Below are positions 26,844 through 34,868 of a DNA stretch of 43,957 bases, piece by piece. This stretch comes from DATJFH01 sp035495815. GTDB lineage: Bacteria > Acidobacteriota > Terriglobia > Bryobacterales > Bryobacteraceae. A model generated the notes under the pieces. The model had not been told where the DNA came from, did no database searches, and saw only the letters and a list, made by a program, of their open reading frames with translations. Made by a program: the position numbers and the translations under genes. Each line of letters opens with the position of its first letter. Within the stretch, counting starts at the first letter, position 1. The stretch covers positions 1 to 43,957 of the forward strand of contig DATJFH010000191.1 of NCBI GenBank assembly GCA_035495815.1, read 5' to 3'.

Positions 26844-28352
26844 CTATGCCTTCCGATCCGGAAAGTTCGGTGACGACGGCATGTCCTGCGGGCGCGGAAC
26901 CAGCCTGCCGCCCCTCACAAAGGCGTCGCCGCGCGGCGCCAGGTGGGCGATCATGCGGTTGCGCCACTCCGAAAGACGGGCCGACGCCGAAGGCAGCGAA
27001 GCCAGATCGTTCAACTCGTGCGGATCGCGCTCCAGATCGAAGAGTTGTTCCTCGCCGTCATAGGCGTGGTAGATGTACTTCACGCGCCCGTCCGTGAGGG
27101 CGTTCCAATGGTTCCGCGGGCTGTAACAGACACCGTGCTCGAGGTCCAGATACTCGCGCCAGCCCTCGGTCTTTCCACTCAGCAGCGGCAGCAGGCTGCG
27201 TCCATCGAGCTGCGCGCGAGGCGCCGCGCCGGCTGCGTCGAGGAAGGTCGGCAGCATGTCTCGCAGCTCTACGGTCTGGCTCAGCGTCTGGCCGCGCTTC
27301 CCGGAGGCCATTCCGCCCGCCCAGCGCACCAGCATTGGAATCCGCGCCGACGCCTCGTAGGCGTACGACTTGCGCCACAGGTTGTGATCGCCGGTCATGT
27401 CGCCGTGGTCCGAGAAGAAAACGATCAGGGTCTCGTCGAGCAGGCGCCGCTTCTCGAGAGTCTTCAGAATTCTGCCGATCTGCTCGTCCACGAAGCTGAT
27501 CGACGCGTAATATCCGCGCCGCGAATTGCGAACCGTGTCCGCGCCGACGTCGCCGTGCCAGATGTCGTTCGAATCGTCGCTGCGCGGCGCGTACTTCGAC
27601 GCCCAGGCCCCCACCGCCGCTTTCGGCAGGTCGGCCTCGCCATACTTTCGCCAGAGCCGCTCCGGCGGGTCGTACGGGCTGTGCGGGCGGGCGAACGAAA
27701 CTTTGAGAAACATCGGCTCCGGCCGGTTGTAGCTTTCGATGAAGTTCACCGCGCATTGGCCGGTCCACGCCGTGGGATGGAGCCGCTCCGGCAGCGCATA
27801 GGGACGGGCGCGGTAATCGTTCCAGCCCAGACCGGTCTTGTCCGGATCGAGATTCGGAGCTTCGGACCAGAACCAGCTCCGATAATCGCTCCGGTACTCC
27901 TGCGATTCGGCCCGGCCGGACTCATCGAGCAGCATGTGATGGTAGCCGTGTCCGTTCCGTTGGGGATGGAAATGGTTCTTGCCGATCGCGGCCGTGTAGT
28001 AGCCCGCTTCCCGCATGGCGCGGGGCTTTTCCACGGGATAGCGGTTCGCCATGGCGATCATCTTGAGCATCCCGTGGTTCCAGGGCGCCAGGCCGGTGAG
28101 CAACCCGGAGCGCGCGGGTGTGCAGGTCGGCATGGAAGAATAAGCGCAGCGAAAGCGCGCGCCCTCGGCCGCCAGCCGATCCAGGTTCGGCGTCTGGATT
28201 GCCCGGTTTCCGCCCGACCCCAGGCAGTCGCCCCGAAACTGATCCGCCATCAACAACAGAATGTGCGGTCGGGACGAGCGCCGCCTCTGGGCCGCGATCG
28301 GGGCAGCCGCCAGCGCAGCGGTCTTGAGCACGTTTCTCCGGGTCGTTTCCAT
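26844..28352 (-). CDS. Tat-exported sulfatase, second copy
   Basis: The 502-residue sulfatase begins METTRRNVLKTAALAAAP, an RR-containing Tat-like signal. Metal strand ILLLMADQF is at residues 31-39. The formylglycine motif is C-T-P-A-R at 77-81, so the sequence predicts oxidation of Cys77. Downstream it has FFSDHGDMTGDHNLWRKS, with the metal and lysine residues expected of the family. A C-terminal subdomain with WREYLDLEHGVCYSPRNHWNAL follows. It differs from the sulfatase at 11000-12529 in sequence and context: it is a single gene, convergent with the TIGR01777 epimerase. I chose ATG 28352; a TTG two codons earlier is less likely. Confidence 0.92.
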   Translation of the reverse strand: METTRRNVLKTAALAAAPIAAQRRRSSRPHILLLMADQFRGDCLGSGGNRAIQTPNLDRLAAEGARFRCAYSSMPTCTPARSGLLTGLAPWNHGMLKMIAMANRYPVEKPRAMREAGYYTAAIGKNHFHPQRNGHGYHHMLLDESGRAESQEYRSDYRSWFWSEAPNLDPDKTGLGWNDYRARPYALPERLHPTAWTGQCAVNFIESYNRPEPMFLKVSFARPHSPYDPPERLWRKYGEADLPKAAVGAWASKYAPRSDDSNDIWHGDVGADTVRNSRRGYYASISFVDEQIGRILKTLEKRRLLDETLIVFFSDHGDMTGDHNLWRKSYAYEASARIPMLVRWAGGMASGKRGQTLSQTVELRDMLPTFLDAAGAAPRAQLDGRSLLPLLSGKTEGWREYLDLEHGVCYSPRNHWNALTDGRVKYIYHAYDGEEQLFDLERDPHELNDLASLPSASARLSEWRNRMIAHLAPRGDAFVRGGRLVPRPQDMPSSPNFPDRKA

Positions 28353-28369
28353 ACCCAATATTAAGGCAG

Positions 28370-28386
28370 GTCAAAAGTCGAAAGTG
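28370..28386. repeat. short AAGTC-type repeat upstream of sulfatase
   Basis: The stretch gtcaaaagtcgaaagtgc resembles the run at 20134-20161 and also sits just upstream of a minus-strand start. See that entry. Confidence 0.35.
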
Positions 28387-28485
28387 CAACGCGGGTCGAA
28401 CGGTGCGCGGCGTCCGACTTCGGAGCCGCGGCGGCCACGCTGATTCGGACCGCACGGGCTGGAGCCCGCCTTTCGTCTCTTGCCT

Positions 28486-28491
28486 TACACT
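28486..28491 (+). promoter_or_regulatory. candidate -10 box; thiG mRNA may be leaderless
   Basis: TACACT lies 7 bp before the ATG at 28498, so a transcript starting at the usual distance would begin at or next to the start codon. The only purine-rich element (GGAG, 28492-28495) is just 2 bp from the ATG, too close for a normal Shine-Dalgarno. No clear -35 is visible. Confidence 0.3.
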
Positions 28492-28497
28492 GGAGTC

Positions 28498-29277
28498 ATG
28501 TCCGACACGCTGACGATCGCCGGCCGCGAATTTCGCTCGCGGCTTTTCGTGGGTACCGGGAAGTACCGCAGCAACCAGGAGATGGCCCGCTGCCATGCCT
28601 CCTCGGGCGCCGAGGTGGTCACGCTCGCCGTGCGGCGGGTGAACCTCACCGACCGGAGCAAGGAATCCATGCTCGACTACATCGACCGCTCGAAGCTGTT
28701 CATCCTTCCCAATACCGCCGCCTGCTACACCGCCGACGACGCCATCCGCACGGCGCGCCTCGCCCGCGAAGTCGGCCTCTCCAACTGGATCAAGCTCGAA
28801 GTGATCGGCGACGAGAAGACTCTCTTCCCGGACAATGAGGGCCTGCTCGAAGCCACTCGCGTACTGGTCAAGGAAGGCTTCGTGGTGCTGCCCTACACCA
28901 ACGATGATGTGGTCAACGCCCGCAAGCTGATCGACGCAGGCGCGGCCGCCGTCATGCCGCTGGCCGCCCCCATCGGATCCGGAATGGGCATCCAGAATCC
29001 CGCCAATCTGCGCATCATGCGCGAGATGATCACGGAAGTCCCTCTCATCGTGGACGCCGGCGTGGGCACCGCCTCCGACGCCGCGATTGCCATGGAACTG
29101 GGCGCCGACGGCGTCCTGATGAACACCGCCATCGCCGCCGCCGAGGATTCAGTCAGGATGGCCGAGGCCATGAAGCTGGCCGTCGAAGCCGGACGCCTCG
29201 CCTTTCTGGCCGGCCGCATGCCTAAGAAACTCTACGCCAGCGCCAGCAGCCCGCTGAGCGGCGTCGTCGGCAGGTAG
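28498..29277 (+). CDS. thiG: thiazole synthase
   Basis: The 259-residue TIM-barrel enzyme makes the thiazole phosphate of thiamine from 1-deoxyxylulose phosphate, dehydroglycine or glycine imine, and ThiS thiocarboxylate. Diagnostic stretches are SRLFVGTGKYRSNQEM, LPNTAACYTADDAIRTARLA, the Schiff-base region WIKLEVIGDEKTL, and the phosphate-binding MPLAAPIGSGMGIQNP with VDAGVGTASDAAIAMELG. I chose ATG 28498; an upstream TTG at 28480 is in frame but unlikely. No other thiamine gene is in the window. EF-G follows after 59 bp. Confidence 0.96.
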   Translation: MSDTLTIAGREFRSRLFVGTGKYRSNQEMARCHASSGAEVVTLAVRRVNLTDRSKESMLDYIDRSKLFILPNTAACYTADDAIRTARLAREVGLSNWIKLEVIGDEKTLFPDNEGLLEATRVLVKEGFVVLPYTNDDVVNARKLIDAGAAAVMPLAAPIGSGMGIQNPANLRIMREMITEVPLIVDAGVGTASDAAIAMELGADGVLMNTAIAAAEDSVRMAEAMKLAVEAGRLAFLAGRMPKKLYASASSPLSGVVGR

Positions 29278-29336
29278 CGCCGCCCGCCTGTGATAAGATC
29301 CTCAGTTCTGGGTTTTCTGTTACGAAGGTGTAATCC

Positions 29337-31433
29337 ATGAAAATTTACGAAAGCAAGGACATCCGGAACGTCGGTGTGGTGGGCCACGGACATTCCGGCA
29401 AGACATCGCTCACCGCCGGGTTGCTGTTTGCGACGGGCGCTTCCAACCGGTTGACGCGCGTCGACGAAGGCAACACGATTACCGATTTCGACGACGAAGA
29501 GATCCAGCGCCGGATCACGATCTCCACCTCGCTCGTCTTCGTGGAATGGAAGAAGACCAAGATCAACCTCTTCGACACCCCCGGCTTCAATATCTTCATC
29601 AATGACACCCGGGCGGCCCTCGTCGCCGCCGACGCCGCCCTCGTCCTGGTCGACGGAGTGGCCGGAGTGGAAGTGCAGACGGAAAAGGTCTGGAGTATCG
29701 CGAACGATTATAAGCTGCCCCGTGCCATCCTCATTAATAAGCTCGATCGCGAACGTTCCAGCTTCGAGCGCGCGCTCGAAAGCGTCCAGTCCAATTTCGG
29801 CCGCACTGCCATCCCCATCCAGCTCCCACTCGGCTCCGAGCGCGATTTCAAGGGCGTCGTCGACCTGGTGCAGATGAAGGCCTACACCTACACTCCGGAT
29901 GGGGACGGCAAGGGCAAAGAAGGAGAGATTCCGGCCGACATGGCGGAAGCGGCGCAGAAAGCGCATGAAGCCCTGATCGAGATGGTGGCCGAGGGCAACG
30001 ACGCCCTCATGGAGGAGTACTTCGACAAAGGCACGCTGCCCGCCGAGCACATTCTGGAGGGACTGCGTTCCGCGGTTTTAGAGATGCGGATGTTCCCCGT
30101 GCTCGTAGCGTCCGGCCTGCACAATGCGGGCCTGGATCTGATCCTGAATTTCATGGCGGAGAATTTTCCGGCTCCCAGCGAGCGTGGTCCCGTGACCGGG
30201 ATGGCGAATGGAAAGGAAATCGAGCGCAAAATTTCCGATTCCGAGCCTGCCTCCGCGTTCGTGTTCAAGACCGTGGCCGATCCGTTCGCGGGCCGTGTGA
30301 CTTATTTCAAAGTGTTCTCGGGCGTCATCAAGAATGACGCCAACCTGTACAACCCGCAGCGCAGCACCACCGAGCGGCTGGCCCACATCGGCTGCCTGAT
30401 GGGCAAGACGATTACGCCTGTCAACGAGCTGCACGCCGGCGACATCGGAGCGGTTGCCAAGCTCCGGGATACGCTGACCAACGACACGCTCTGCGATAAG
30501 GCCGCCGTGATCGAGTATCCCGCGGTAACGCTGGCGGAGCCTTCCATCGCCTTCGCCATCGAAGCCAAATCGAGGCAGGACGAAGACCGCATGGGGCACG
30601 CGGTGCACAAGATCCTGGAGGAGGACCAGTCCCTGCGCTTCTACCGCGATCCGCAGACCAAGGAGTTCCTGCTCGCCGGCCAGGGCCAGCAGCACGTCGA
30701 AGTGATCGTCAGCCGGTTGAAGAAGCGCTACAACGTGGAAGTCACGCTCAAGGCGCCGAAGATACCGTATCGCGAGACGATTCGCGGAAGAGCCGAAGTG
30801 CAGGGGCGCCATAAGAAGCAGACCGGCGGCCACGGGCAGTTCGGCGATTGCTGGATCCGCATGGAGCCGCTGCCGCGCGGCGGCAATTTCGAGTTCGCCA
30901 ACGAGATCTTCGGCGGAGCGATCCCCAAGAACTACATCCCCGCCGTGGAGAAGGGCATCATCGAGACCGCGGCCAACGGATACCTGGCCGGCTACCCGAT
31001 GGTGGACTTCAAAGTCACCGTCTTCGACGGCTCCTACCACGACGTCGACTCGTCCGAACTGGCGTTCAAGCTGGCCGCGCGCAAGGCGTTCAAAAACGCC
31101 ATGCAGCAGGCCAAGCCGGCGCTGCTCGAGCCGATCATGAACGTCGAGATCCAGGCCCCGGTCGAGTACGCGGGCGACCTGATGGGCGACCTCAACGGCC
31201 GCCGCGGCCGGATCGCCGGCATGGAAACCAAGGGCAGCACGCAGTTCATCCGCGCTCAGGCGCCCATGAGTGAAATGCTGAACTACCAGAACGATCTCAC
31301 CTCCATGACCCAGGGGCGCGCGTCGTTCAGCATGGAGTTCGATCACTACGACTACGTGCCGCAGGTTCAGGCCGACAAAATCATTGCCGCGGCCAAGGCC
31401 GCTCGCACAGGCGAGGAAGAGGAAGAAGAGTAG
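29337..31433 (+). CDS. elongation factor G paralogue (EF-G2-like)
   Basis: The 698-residue translational GTPase has the five-domain EF-G layout. G1 is GHGHSGKTS (residues 16-24) rather than the usual A/G-H-x-DAGKTT. G3 is D-T-P-G-F (80-84): the catalytic histidine of DTPGH is replaced by phenylalanine. G4 is NKLD (134-137). Domain IV shows the KKQTGGHGQFGDCWIRMEP loop region and domain V the PMSEMLNYQNDLTSMTQGRASF block. These G1 and G3 changes are typical of the EF-G2 group, paralogues whose ribosomal role is poorly known. It has a good Shine-Dalgarno (GAAGG) before ATG 29337. A canonical EF-G is expected elsewhere in the genome. Confidence 0.9.
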   Translation: MKIYESKDIRNVGVVGHGHSGKTSLTAGLLFATGASNRLTRVDEGNTITDFDDEEIQRRITISTSLVFVEWKKTKINLFDTPGFNIFINDTRAALVAADAALVLVDGVAGVEVQTEKVWSIANDYKLPRAILINKLDRERSSFERALESVQSNFGRTAIPIQLPLGSERDFKGVVDLVQMKAYTYTPDGDGKGKEGEIPADMAEAAQKAHEALIEMVAEGNDALMEEYFDKGTLPAEHILEGLRSAVLEMRMFPVLVASGLHNAGLDLILNFMAENFPAPSERGPVTGMANGKEIERKISDSEPASAFVFKTVADPFAGRVTYFKVFSGVIKNDANLYNPQRSTTERLAHIGCLMGKTITPVNELHAGDIGAVAKLRDTLTNDTLCDKAAVIEYPAVTLAEPSIAFAIEAKSRQDEDRMGHAVHKILEEDQSLRFYRDPQTKEFLLAGQGQQHVEVIVSRLKKRYNVEVTLKAPKIPYRETIRGRAEVQGRHKKQTGGHGQFGDCWIRMEPLPRGGNFEFANEIFGGAIPKNYIPAVEKGIIETAANGYLAGYPMVDFKVTVFDGSYHDVDSSELAFKLAARKAFKNAMQQAKPALLEPIMNVEIQAPVEYAGDLMGDLNGRRGRIAGMETKGSTQFIRAQAPMSEMLNYQNDLTSMTQGRASFSMEFDHYDYVPQVQADKIIAAAKAARTGEEEEEE

Positions 31434-31441
31434 GCGCCCAA

Positions 31442-32314
31442 GTGCCTCGTATTGTCTCCCTGATTTCGAGCGCGACCGAAATCGTCCATGCGCTGGGCCA
31501 GTCCGGGAGCCTGGTGGGCCGGTCTCACGAGTGCGATTTCCCGGAAGAGGTTTCACGGCTTCCGGTTTGTACGCGGCCCGCGATTCCGGTTTCCGGCGGC
31601 AGCCGCGAGATCGACCGGCTGGTGAAGGACCAGGTCCGAAGCGCGCTTTCCGTGTACGAAGTTTTTGCGGACGTGCTCGAGCAGCTTCAGCCGACTCATA
31701 TCCTGACGCAGACCCAGTGCGCGGTGTGCGCCGTCAGCCTGAAGGATGTGGAAGTGGCGCTGGCCCGCGGGCTCTCCTGTTCGCCCAGGGTCGTTTCCCT
31801 CACCCCGAATTCACTGAGCGACGTCTGGGACGATTTCCGGCGCGTGGCCGCGGCTTTGGGAATCGGGGAACATGGGGAATCCGTCGTCGCGAGCCTGCAG
31901 GCCCGCATGTGCGCCATTTCCAGGCGGGCGCAGGCGGACCGCAAGCGTCCCACGGTAGCCTGCATCGAGTGGCTGGAGCCTCTGATGGCGGCAGGCAACT
32001 GGGTTCCCGAACTGGTCGAAATGGCCGGCGGAGTGAACCTCTTCGGTGAGGCCGGCAGGCATTCGCCCTATATGACCTGGGAACAACTGGTCGCAGCCGA
32101 CCCCGAAGTGATCGCGATCATGCCGTGCGGCTGGGATCCGGCCCGGACTTCTCCCGAAATGCACTGGCTGACGGATCGTTCCGAATGGCCGCGGCTGCGC
32201 GCGGTCCGCAGCGGTCGCGTGCACCTGACCGACGGCAACCGGTTCTTCAATCGTCCGGGACCCCGTCTGGTGAAATCGCTGGACATCCTGGCTGGACTCT
32301 TACATCCGCTATGA
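31442..32314 (+). CDS. BtuF-like cobalamin/metal-binding protein without signal peptide
   Basis: The 290-residue protein has the type III helical-backbone metal-receptor fold: VSLISSATEIVHALGQ at the start, the VKDQVRSALSVYEVFADVLEQLQPTHILTQTQC helix and strand (in two parts), VVSLTPNSLSDVWDDFRRVAAALG in the middle and GRVHLTDGNRFFNRPGPRLVKSLDIL near the end. This fold binds vitamin B12 or chelated iron for ABC importers. No signal peptide or lipobox is present and the GTG at 31442 fits the frame start, so it is predicted to be cytoplasmic. The QTQCAVCAVS segment has two cysteines. No transporter genes are nearby. Its stop overlaps the next start (ATGA, 32311-32314). Confidence 0.85.
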   Translation: MPRIVSLISSATEIVHALGQSGSLVGRSHECDFPEEVSRLPVCTRPAIPVSGGSREIDRLVKDQVRSALSVYEVFADVLEQLQPTHILTQTQCAVCAVSLKDVEVALARGLSCSPRVVSLTPNSLSDVWDDFRRVAAALGIGEHGESVVASLQARMCAISRRAQADRKRPTVACIEWLEPLMAAGNWVPELVEMAGGVNLFGEAGRHSPYMTWEQLVAADPEVIAIMPCGWDPARTSPEMHWLTDRSEWPRLRAVRSGRVHLTDGNRFFNRPGPRLVKSLDILAGLLHPL

Positions 32315-33387
32315 AACAGACGAAGCCCGTATCGGTATGGGTCGGAACACGGAAGGGCGCGTTCCGCTTCCGCTCGAACAATCGCAAGTCCTGGGACGTG
32401 GACGGCCCCTTTTTCAAAGGATGGGAGGTCAATCATGTCGCCGAAGATCCGCGCGACCCCAAACGACTCTACGCCGCCGTCAACAGCGCATGGTTCGGAC
32501 CGCACATCCATGCCAGCGTCAATGGAGGCAAGACGTGGAAGCCCAGCGACGAGGGCTTCGAAGTCAAGAGTGTTCCGGACGCCAAACTGGCCCGCGCCTG
32601 GCACATCGAGCCGGGGCATGCCGGCCAGCCCGGACTGGTCTGGGCCGGCGGCGACCCGGGCGTCCTGTTCCGCAGCGAGGACTGGGGCAGGAACTGGCAG
32701 GAAGTGACCAGCCTGAACACGCACCCGACCCGCGCCCAATGGAATCCGGGCGGCGGTGGACTGATGGTGCACTCGATCCAGTGCCTGTCCAGGGATTCGC
32801 TGATCGTGGGAATCTCGGCCGCCGGAGCCTTTCGCTCGAACGATGGCGGCGCTACCTGGACGCCGCACAACGGCAACGTGCGCGCCGATTTCCTGCCCAA
32901 GAAATTCCCTGAGGTGGGCCAGTGCGTCCATCACCTGGTGGCGCATCCGCGAAACCCGACCCTGCTGTTCCAGCAGAATCACTGCGGCGTCTACCGCGCC
33001 CGGGCGGATGCGGACAAGTGGACCGACATCTCGCGCGGACTGCCGACGCGCTTCGGCTTCTGCATGGCGGTGGCCGCCGACGAGCCGGAGACGGTGTTTA
33101 CGGTTCCCATCGAAGGCCCGAGCTTCCGCTGCACGCCAAAGGGGCGGGTGCAGGTCGGCCGCAGCCGGGATGGCGGAAAAACCTGGCAGCTCCTCGGCAA
33201 AGGTCTGCCGCAGCAGAACGCCTACGCTCTTGTGCTGCGGGAAGCGATGGCGGCCGATCAGCGCTCGCCGGCGGGCGTCTATTTTGGAACCACGGGCGGC
33301 CATGTCTATTACACCCGCGACGCCGGCGATAGCTGGCAGTCGCTGGCGGACAGCCTGCCTCCCGTCTATTCGGTCTCGGTGGCGTAG
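32311..33387 (+). CDS. BNR-repeat/sialidase-like beta-propeller protein
   Basis: The 358-residue protein contains repeated Asp-box-type segments (SVNGGKTW, RSEDWGRNW, RSNDGGATW, RSRDGGKTW, TRDAGDSW), evenly spread along the chain as in sialidase or VPS10-like beta-propellers. No signal peptide is visible at MKQTKPVSVWVGTRKGAF, so it is probably cytoplasmic. The catalytic residues of true sialidases were not identified, so enzyme activity is not claimed. It is coupled to the BtuF-like gene by a 4-bp overlap, which suggests a shared role. I chose ATG 32311 because of this overlap. Confidence 0.8.
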   Translation: MKQTKPVSVWVGTRKGAFRFRSNNRKSWDVDGPFFKGWEVNHVAEDPRDPKRLYAAVNSAWFGPHIHASVNGGKTWKPSDEGFEVKSVPDAKLARAWHIEPGHAGQPGLVWAGGDPGVLFRSEDWGRNWQEVTSLNTHPTRAQWNPGGGGLMVHSIQCLSRDSLIVGISAAGAFRSNDGGATWTPHNGNVRADFLPKKFPEVGQCVHHLVAHPRNPTLLFQQNHCGVYRARADADKWTDISRGLPTRFGFCMAVAADEPETVFTVPIEGPSFRCTPKGRVQVGRSRDGGKTWQLLGKGLPQQNAYALVLREAMAADQRSPAGVYFGTTGGHVYYTRDAGDSWQSLADSLPPVYSVSVA

Positions 33388-33391
33388 AATC

Positions 33392-33684
33392 TCAGAAGAT
33401 CAGCTTCATACATGACCACGGCGGCGAATGGTGCGGCTGGTCCAGGTCGGATATCACGCGCGTGCGCAGGCTGTCGGTAGGATTCAGGTAATCGACCGCC
33501 TCCATGGCTTCGCCAGGTGTGTTGTCCTTGATCTTCTGGGCGTAATTGGCCCGGCGGTCGGGTCGTAGATGAAATTGTCCGTGAACCAGTTGCGCATGAG
33601 CATCGGCCCCATGGAGACCGGCGCGCCAACCAGGCAGTCTGGCGGCGCGCGCCGGGAAACCAGAGCCCGATCCCCGGACCGCGC
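33392..33684 (-). pseudogene. frameshifted remnant of an unrecognised protein
   Basis: No intact gene is present here. Reading the minus strand from 33684, directly after the TAG of the TPR gene and in its frame, gives RRAPPDCLVGAPVSMGPM followed by LMRNWFTDNFIYDP. After a frame change near 33550 the next frame reads RANYAQKIKDNTPGEAMEAV, then DYLNPTDSLRTRVISDLDQP, and stops at TGA 33394-33392. Both halves look like real protein, with aromatic and charged residues, and they join sensibly. I could not identify the family. It is a gene end cut off by the TPR gene or a decayed gene; a sequencing error at the frame change is a possible alternative. The remaining gap between 33388 and 33684 shows nothing else. 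Confidence 0.55.
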
Positions 33685-34863
33685 CTAACCTTCGCGCCGG
33701 TATGGTGTCGACAAATAGCGCCGTGATTCCTTCGCGGCTTCCGCCTGAGGAGCGAAGTTGATGGCGTTTCTGTAGGCTTCCACCGCCAGGTTCCGGCGGT
33801 TGGTCATGTCGTAGACCTGGCCCAGGCGCATCCAGGCCAGCGTGCCGGTGTTGAGGTCGAGAGCCGCGCTCCCGGCCACCGCTTTCTTTAAATTGGCAAC
33901 CGCCTGATCGTAGTCTCTGTACCAGAACTGGATGTTGCCGATCTGGTACCAGATACGCTCTTCGGCCAGATTCGCGAAGCCGGGCGCCCCGGATTTTTTC
34001 AGCGCCGCCAGCTTCTGGATTGTGGCGATCGCCTTATCCTTCTCTCCGGTCGAGCTGAACATTTGCGCCTGCTCGAAACGCAGTAGGTAATTGCGGGGAA
34101 AGCGCTGGATCAGGTCCTGCAGCAGCGGCGCGGCAGCCTTCCACTTCTCTTCACGCCGGTAGATCGCGCACAGAAAAACTTCCGCGTCCACGCTGTTGGC
34201 CTTCCCCTTCTGAGCGACCTCCTGCAGCGTGCGGATGCCCCTCTCCCGGTCGCCCCGGTATCCCACCAGGAATCCCAGCATCTTGTAGAACGTGGGCAGG
34301 CTGCCGATGATGTAATCGTGCGCGCCCTGCACCAGGCGCGCGTCGTAATCGGAGGGATCGATCTCGGTCACCCGGCTGTGCATCTTCCGGGCCAGGGTGG
34401 CGTCGCTCAGCGCGTCGCGCCAGGCCTTTCGCACCAGGAAATTCCAGTTGCCGCGCAGTCCGTAGGTCACGCCCAGGGCGTAAAGCGCTTTCGTGTCGTT
34501 CGGATTCGTTTTCAAACGCGCTTCGGACAGGCTGAGGGCCTGCCGCACTTCCTCGAAGAAACGCTTCTCCACTTCGGGCGTGGTGTCGATCTTGGGACGC
34601 CGCAAAAATGAGTTGTTGCCGGTGACCAGCTCGCTCTCGAGCGCGCCCACCTTGAACATTTCCCGGAACTGAATGCACTGCGCCATGTAGTTGTGCAGGT
34701 TGGCCGAGTCCGGATGAGCCGCCAGCCCGCGCTCGAGTTCGGCAATTGCCTGATCGTATTCCAGGTTGTAGAAGTGATTGAATGCGCCGTCGTAAGGAGC
34801 CCACGCCGTCTGCTGGGCAAACAGGTTGAGGGCCGAGAGGATTCCGGCGGCGAGGAACCGCAT
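33685..34863 (-). CDS. secreted TPR-repeat protein
   Basis: The 392-residue protein starts with a signal peptide (MRFLAAGILSALNLFAQQ). It then holds helical tetratricopeptide-type repeats throughout, for example NLEYDQAIAELERGLAAHPD, NDTKALYALGVTYGLRGNWN, NLLRF-like segments near 280 and DQAVANLKKAVAGS. The function is probably binding or scaffolding; no enzyme motif is visible. I chose ATG 34863 (MRFLAAG); the frame is open to 34893 inside the end of queG. The gene follows queG by 5 bp and is probably cotranscribed with it. Confidence 0.82.
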   Translation of the reverse strand: MRFLAAGILSALNLFAQQTAWAPYDGAFNHFYNLEYDQAIAELERGLAAHPDSANLHNYMAQCIQFREMFKVGALESELVTGNNSFLRRPKIDTTPEVEKRFFEEVRQALSLSEARLKTNPNDTKALYALGVTYGLRGNWNFLVRKAWRDALSDATLARKMHSRVTEIDPSDYDARLVQGAHDYIIGSLPTFYKMLGFLVGYRGDRERGIRTLQEVAQKGKANSVDAEVFLCAIYRREEKWKAAAPLLQDLIQRFPRNYLLRFEQAQMFSSTGEKDKAIATIQKLAALKKSGAPGFANLAEERIWYQIGNIQFWYRDYDQAVANLKKAVAGSAALDLNTGTLAWMRLGQVYDMTNRRNLAVEAYRNAINFAPQAEAAKESRRYLSTPYRREG

Positions 34864-34868
34864 CGATT

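Noticed and set aside
30078..31556. Minus-strand frame opposite the EF-G paralogue
   Set aside because: Antisense to a well-defined GTPase gene; no start signal or family match.
33392..33684. Considered as an intact small gene (87-codon frame on the minus strand)
   Set aside because: That frame switches sense in mid-course; the protein-like segments fall in two other frames, so a remnant is the better call.
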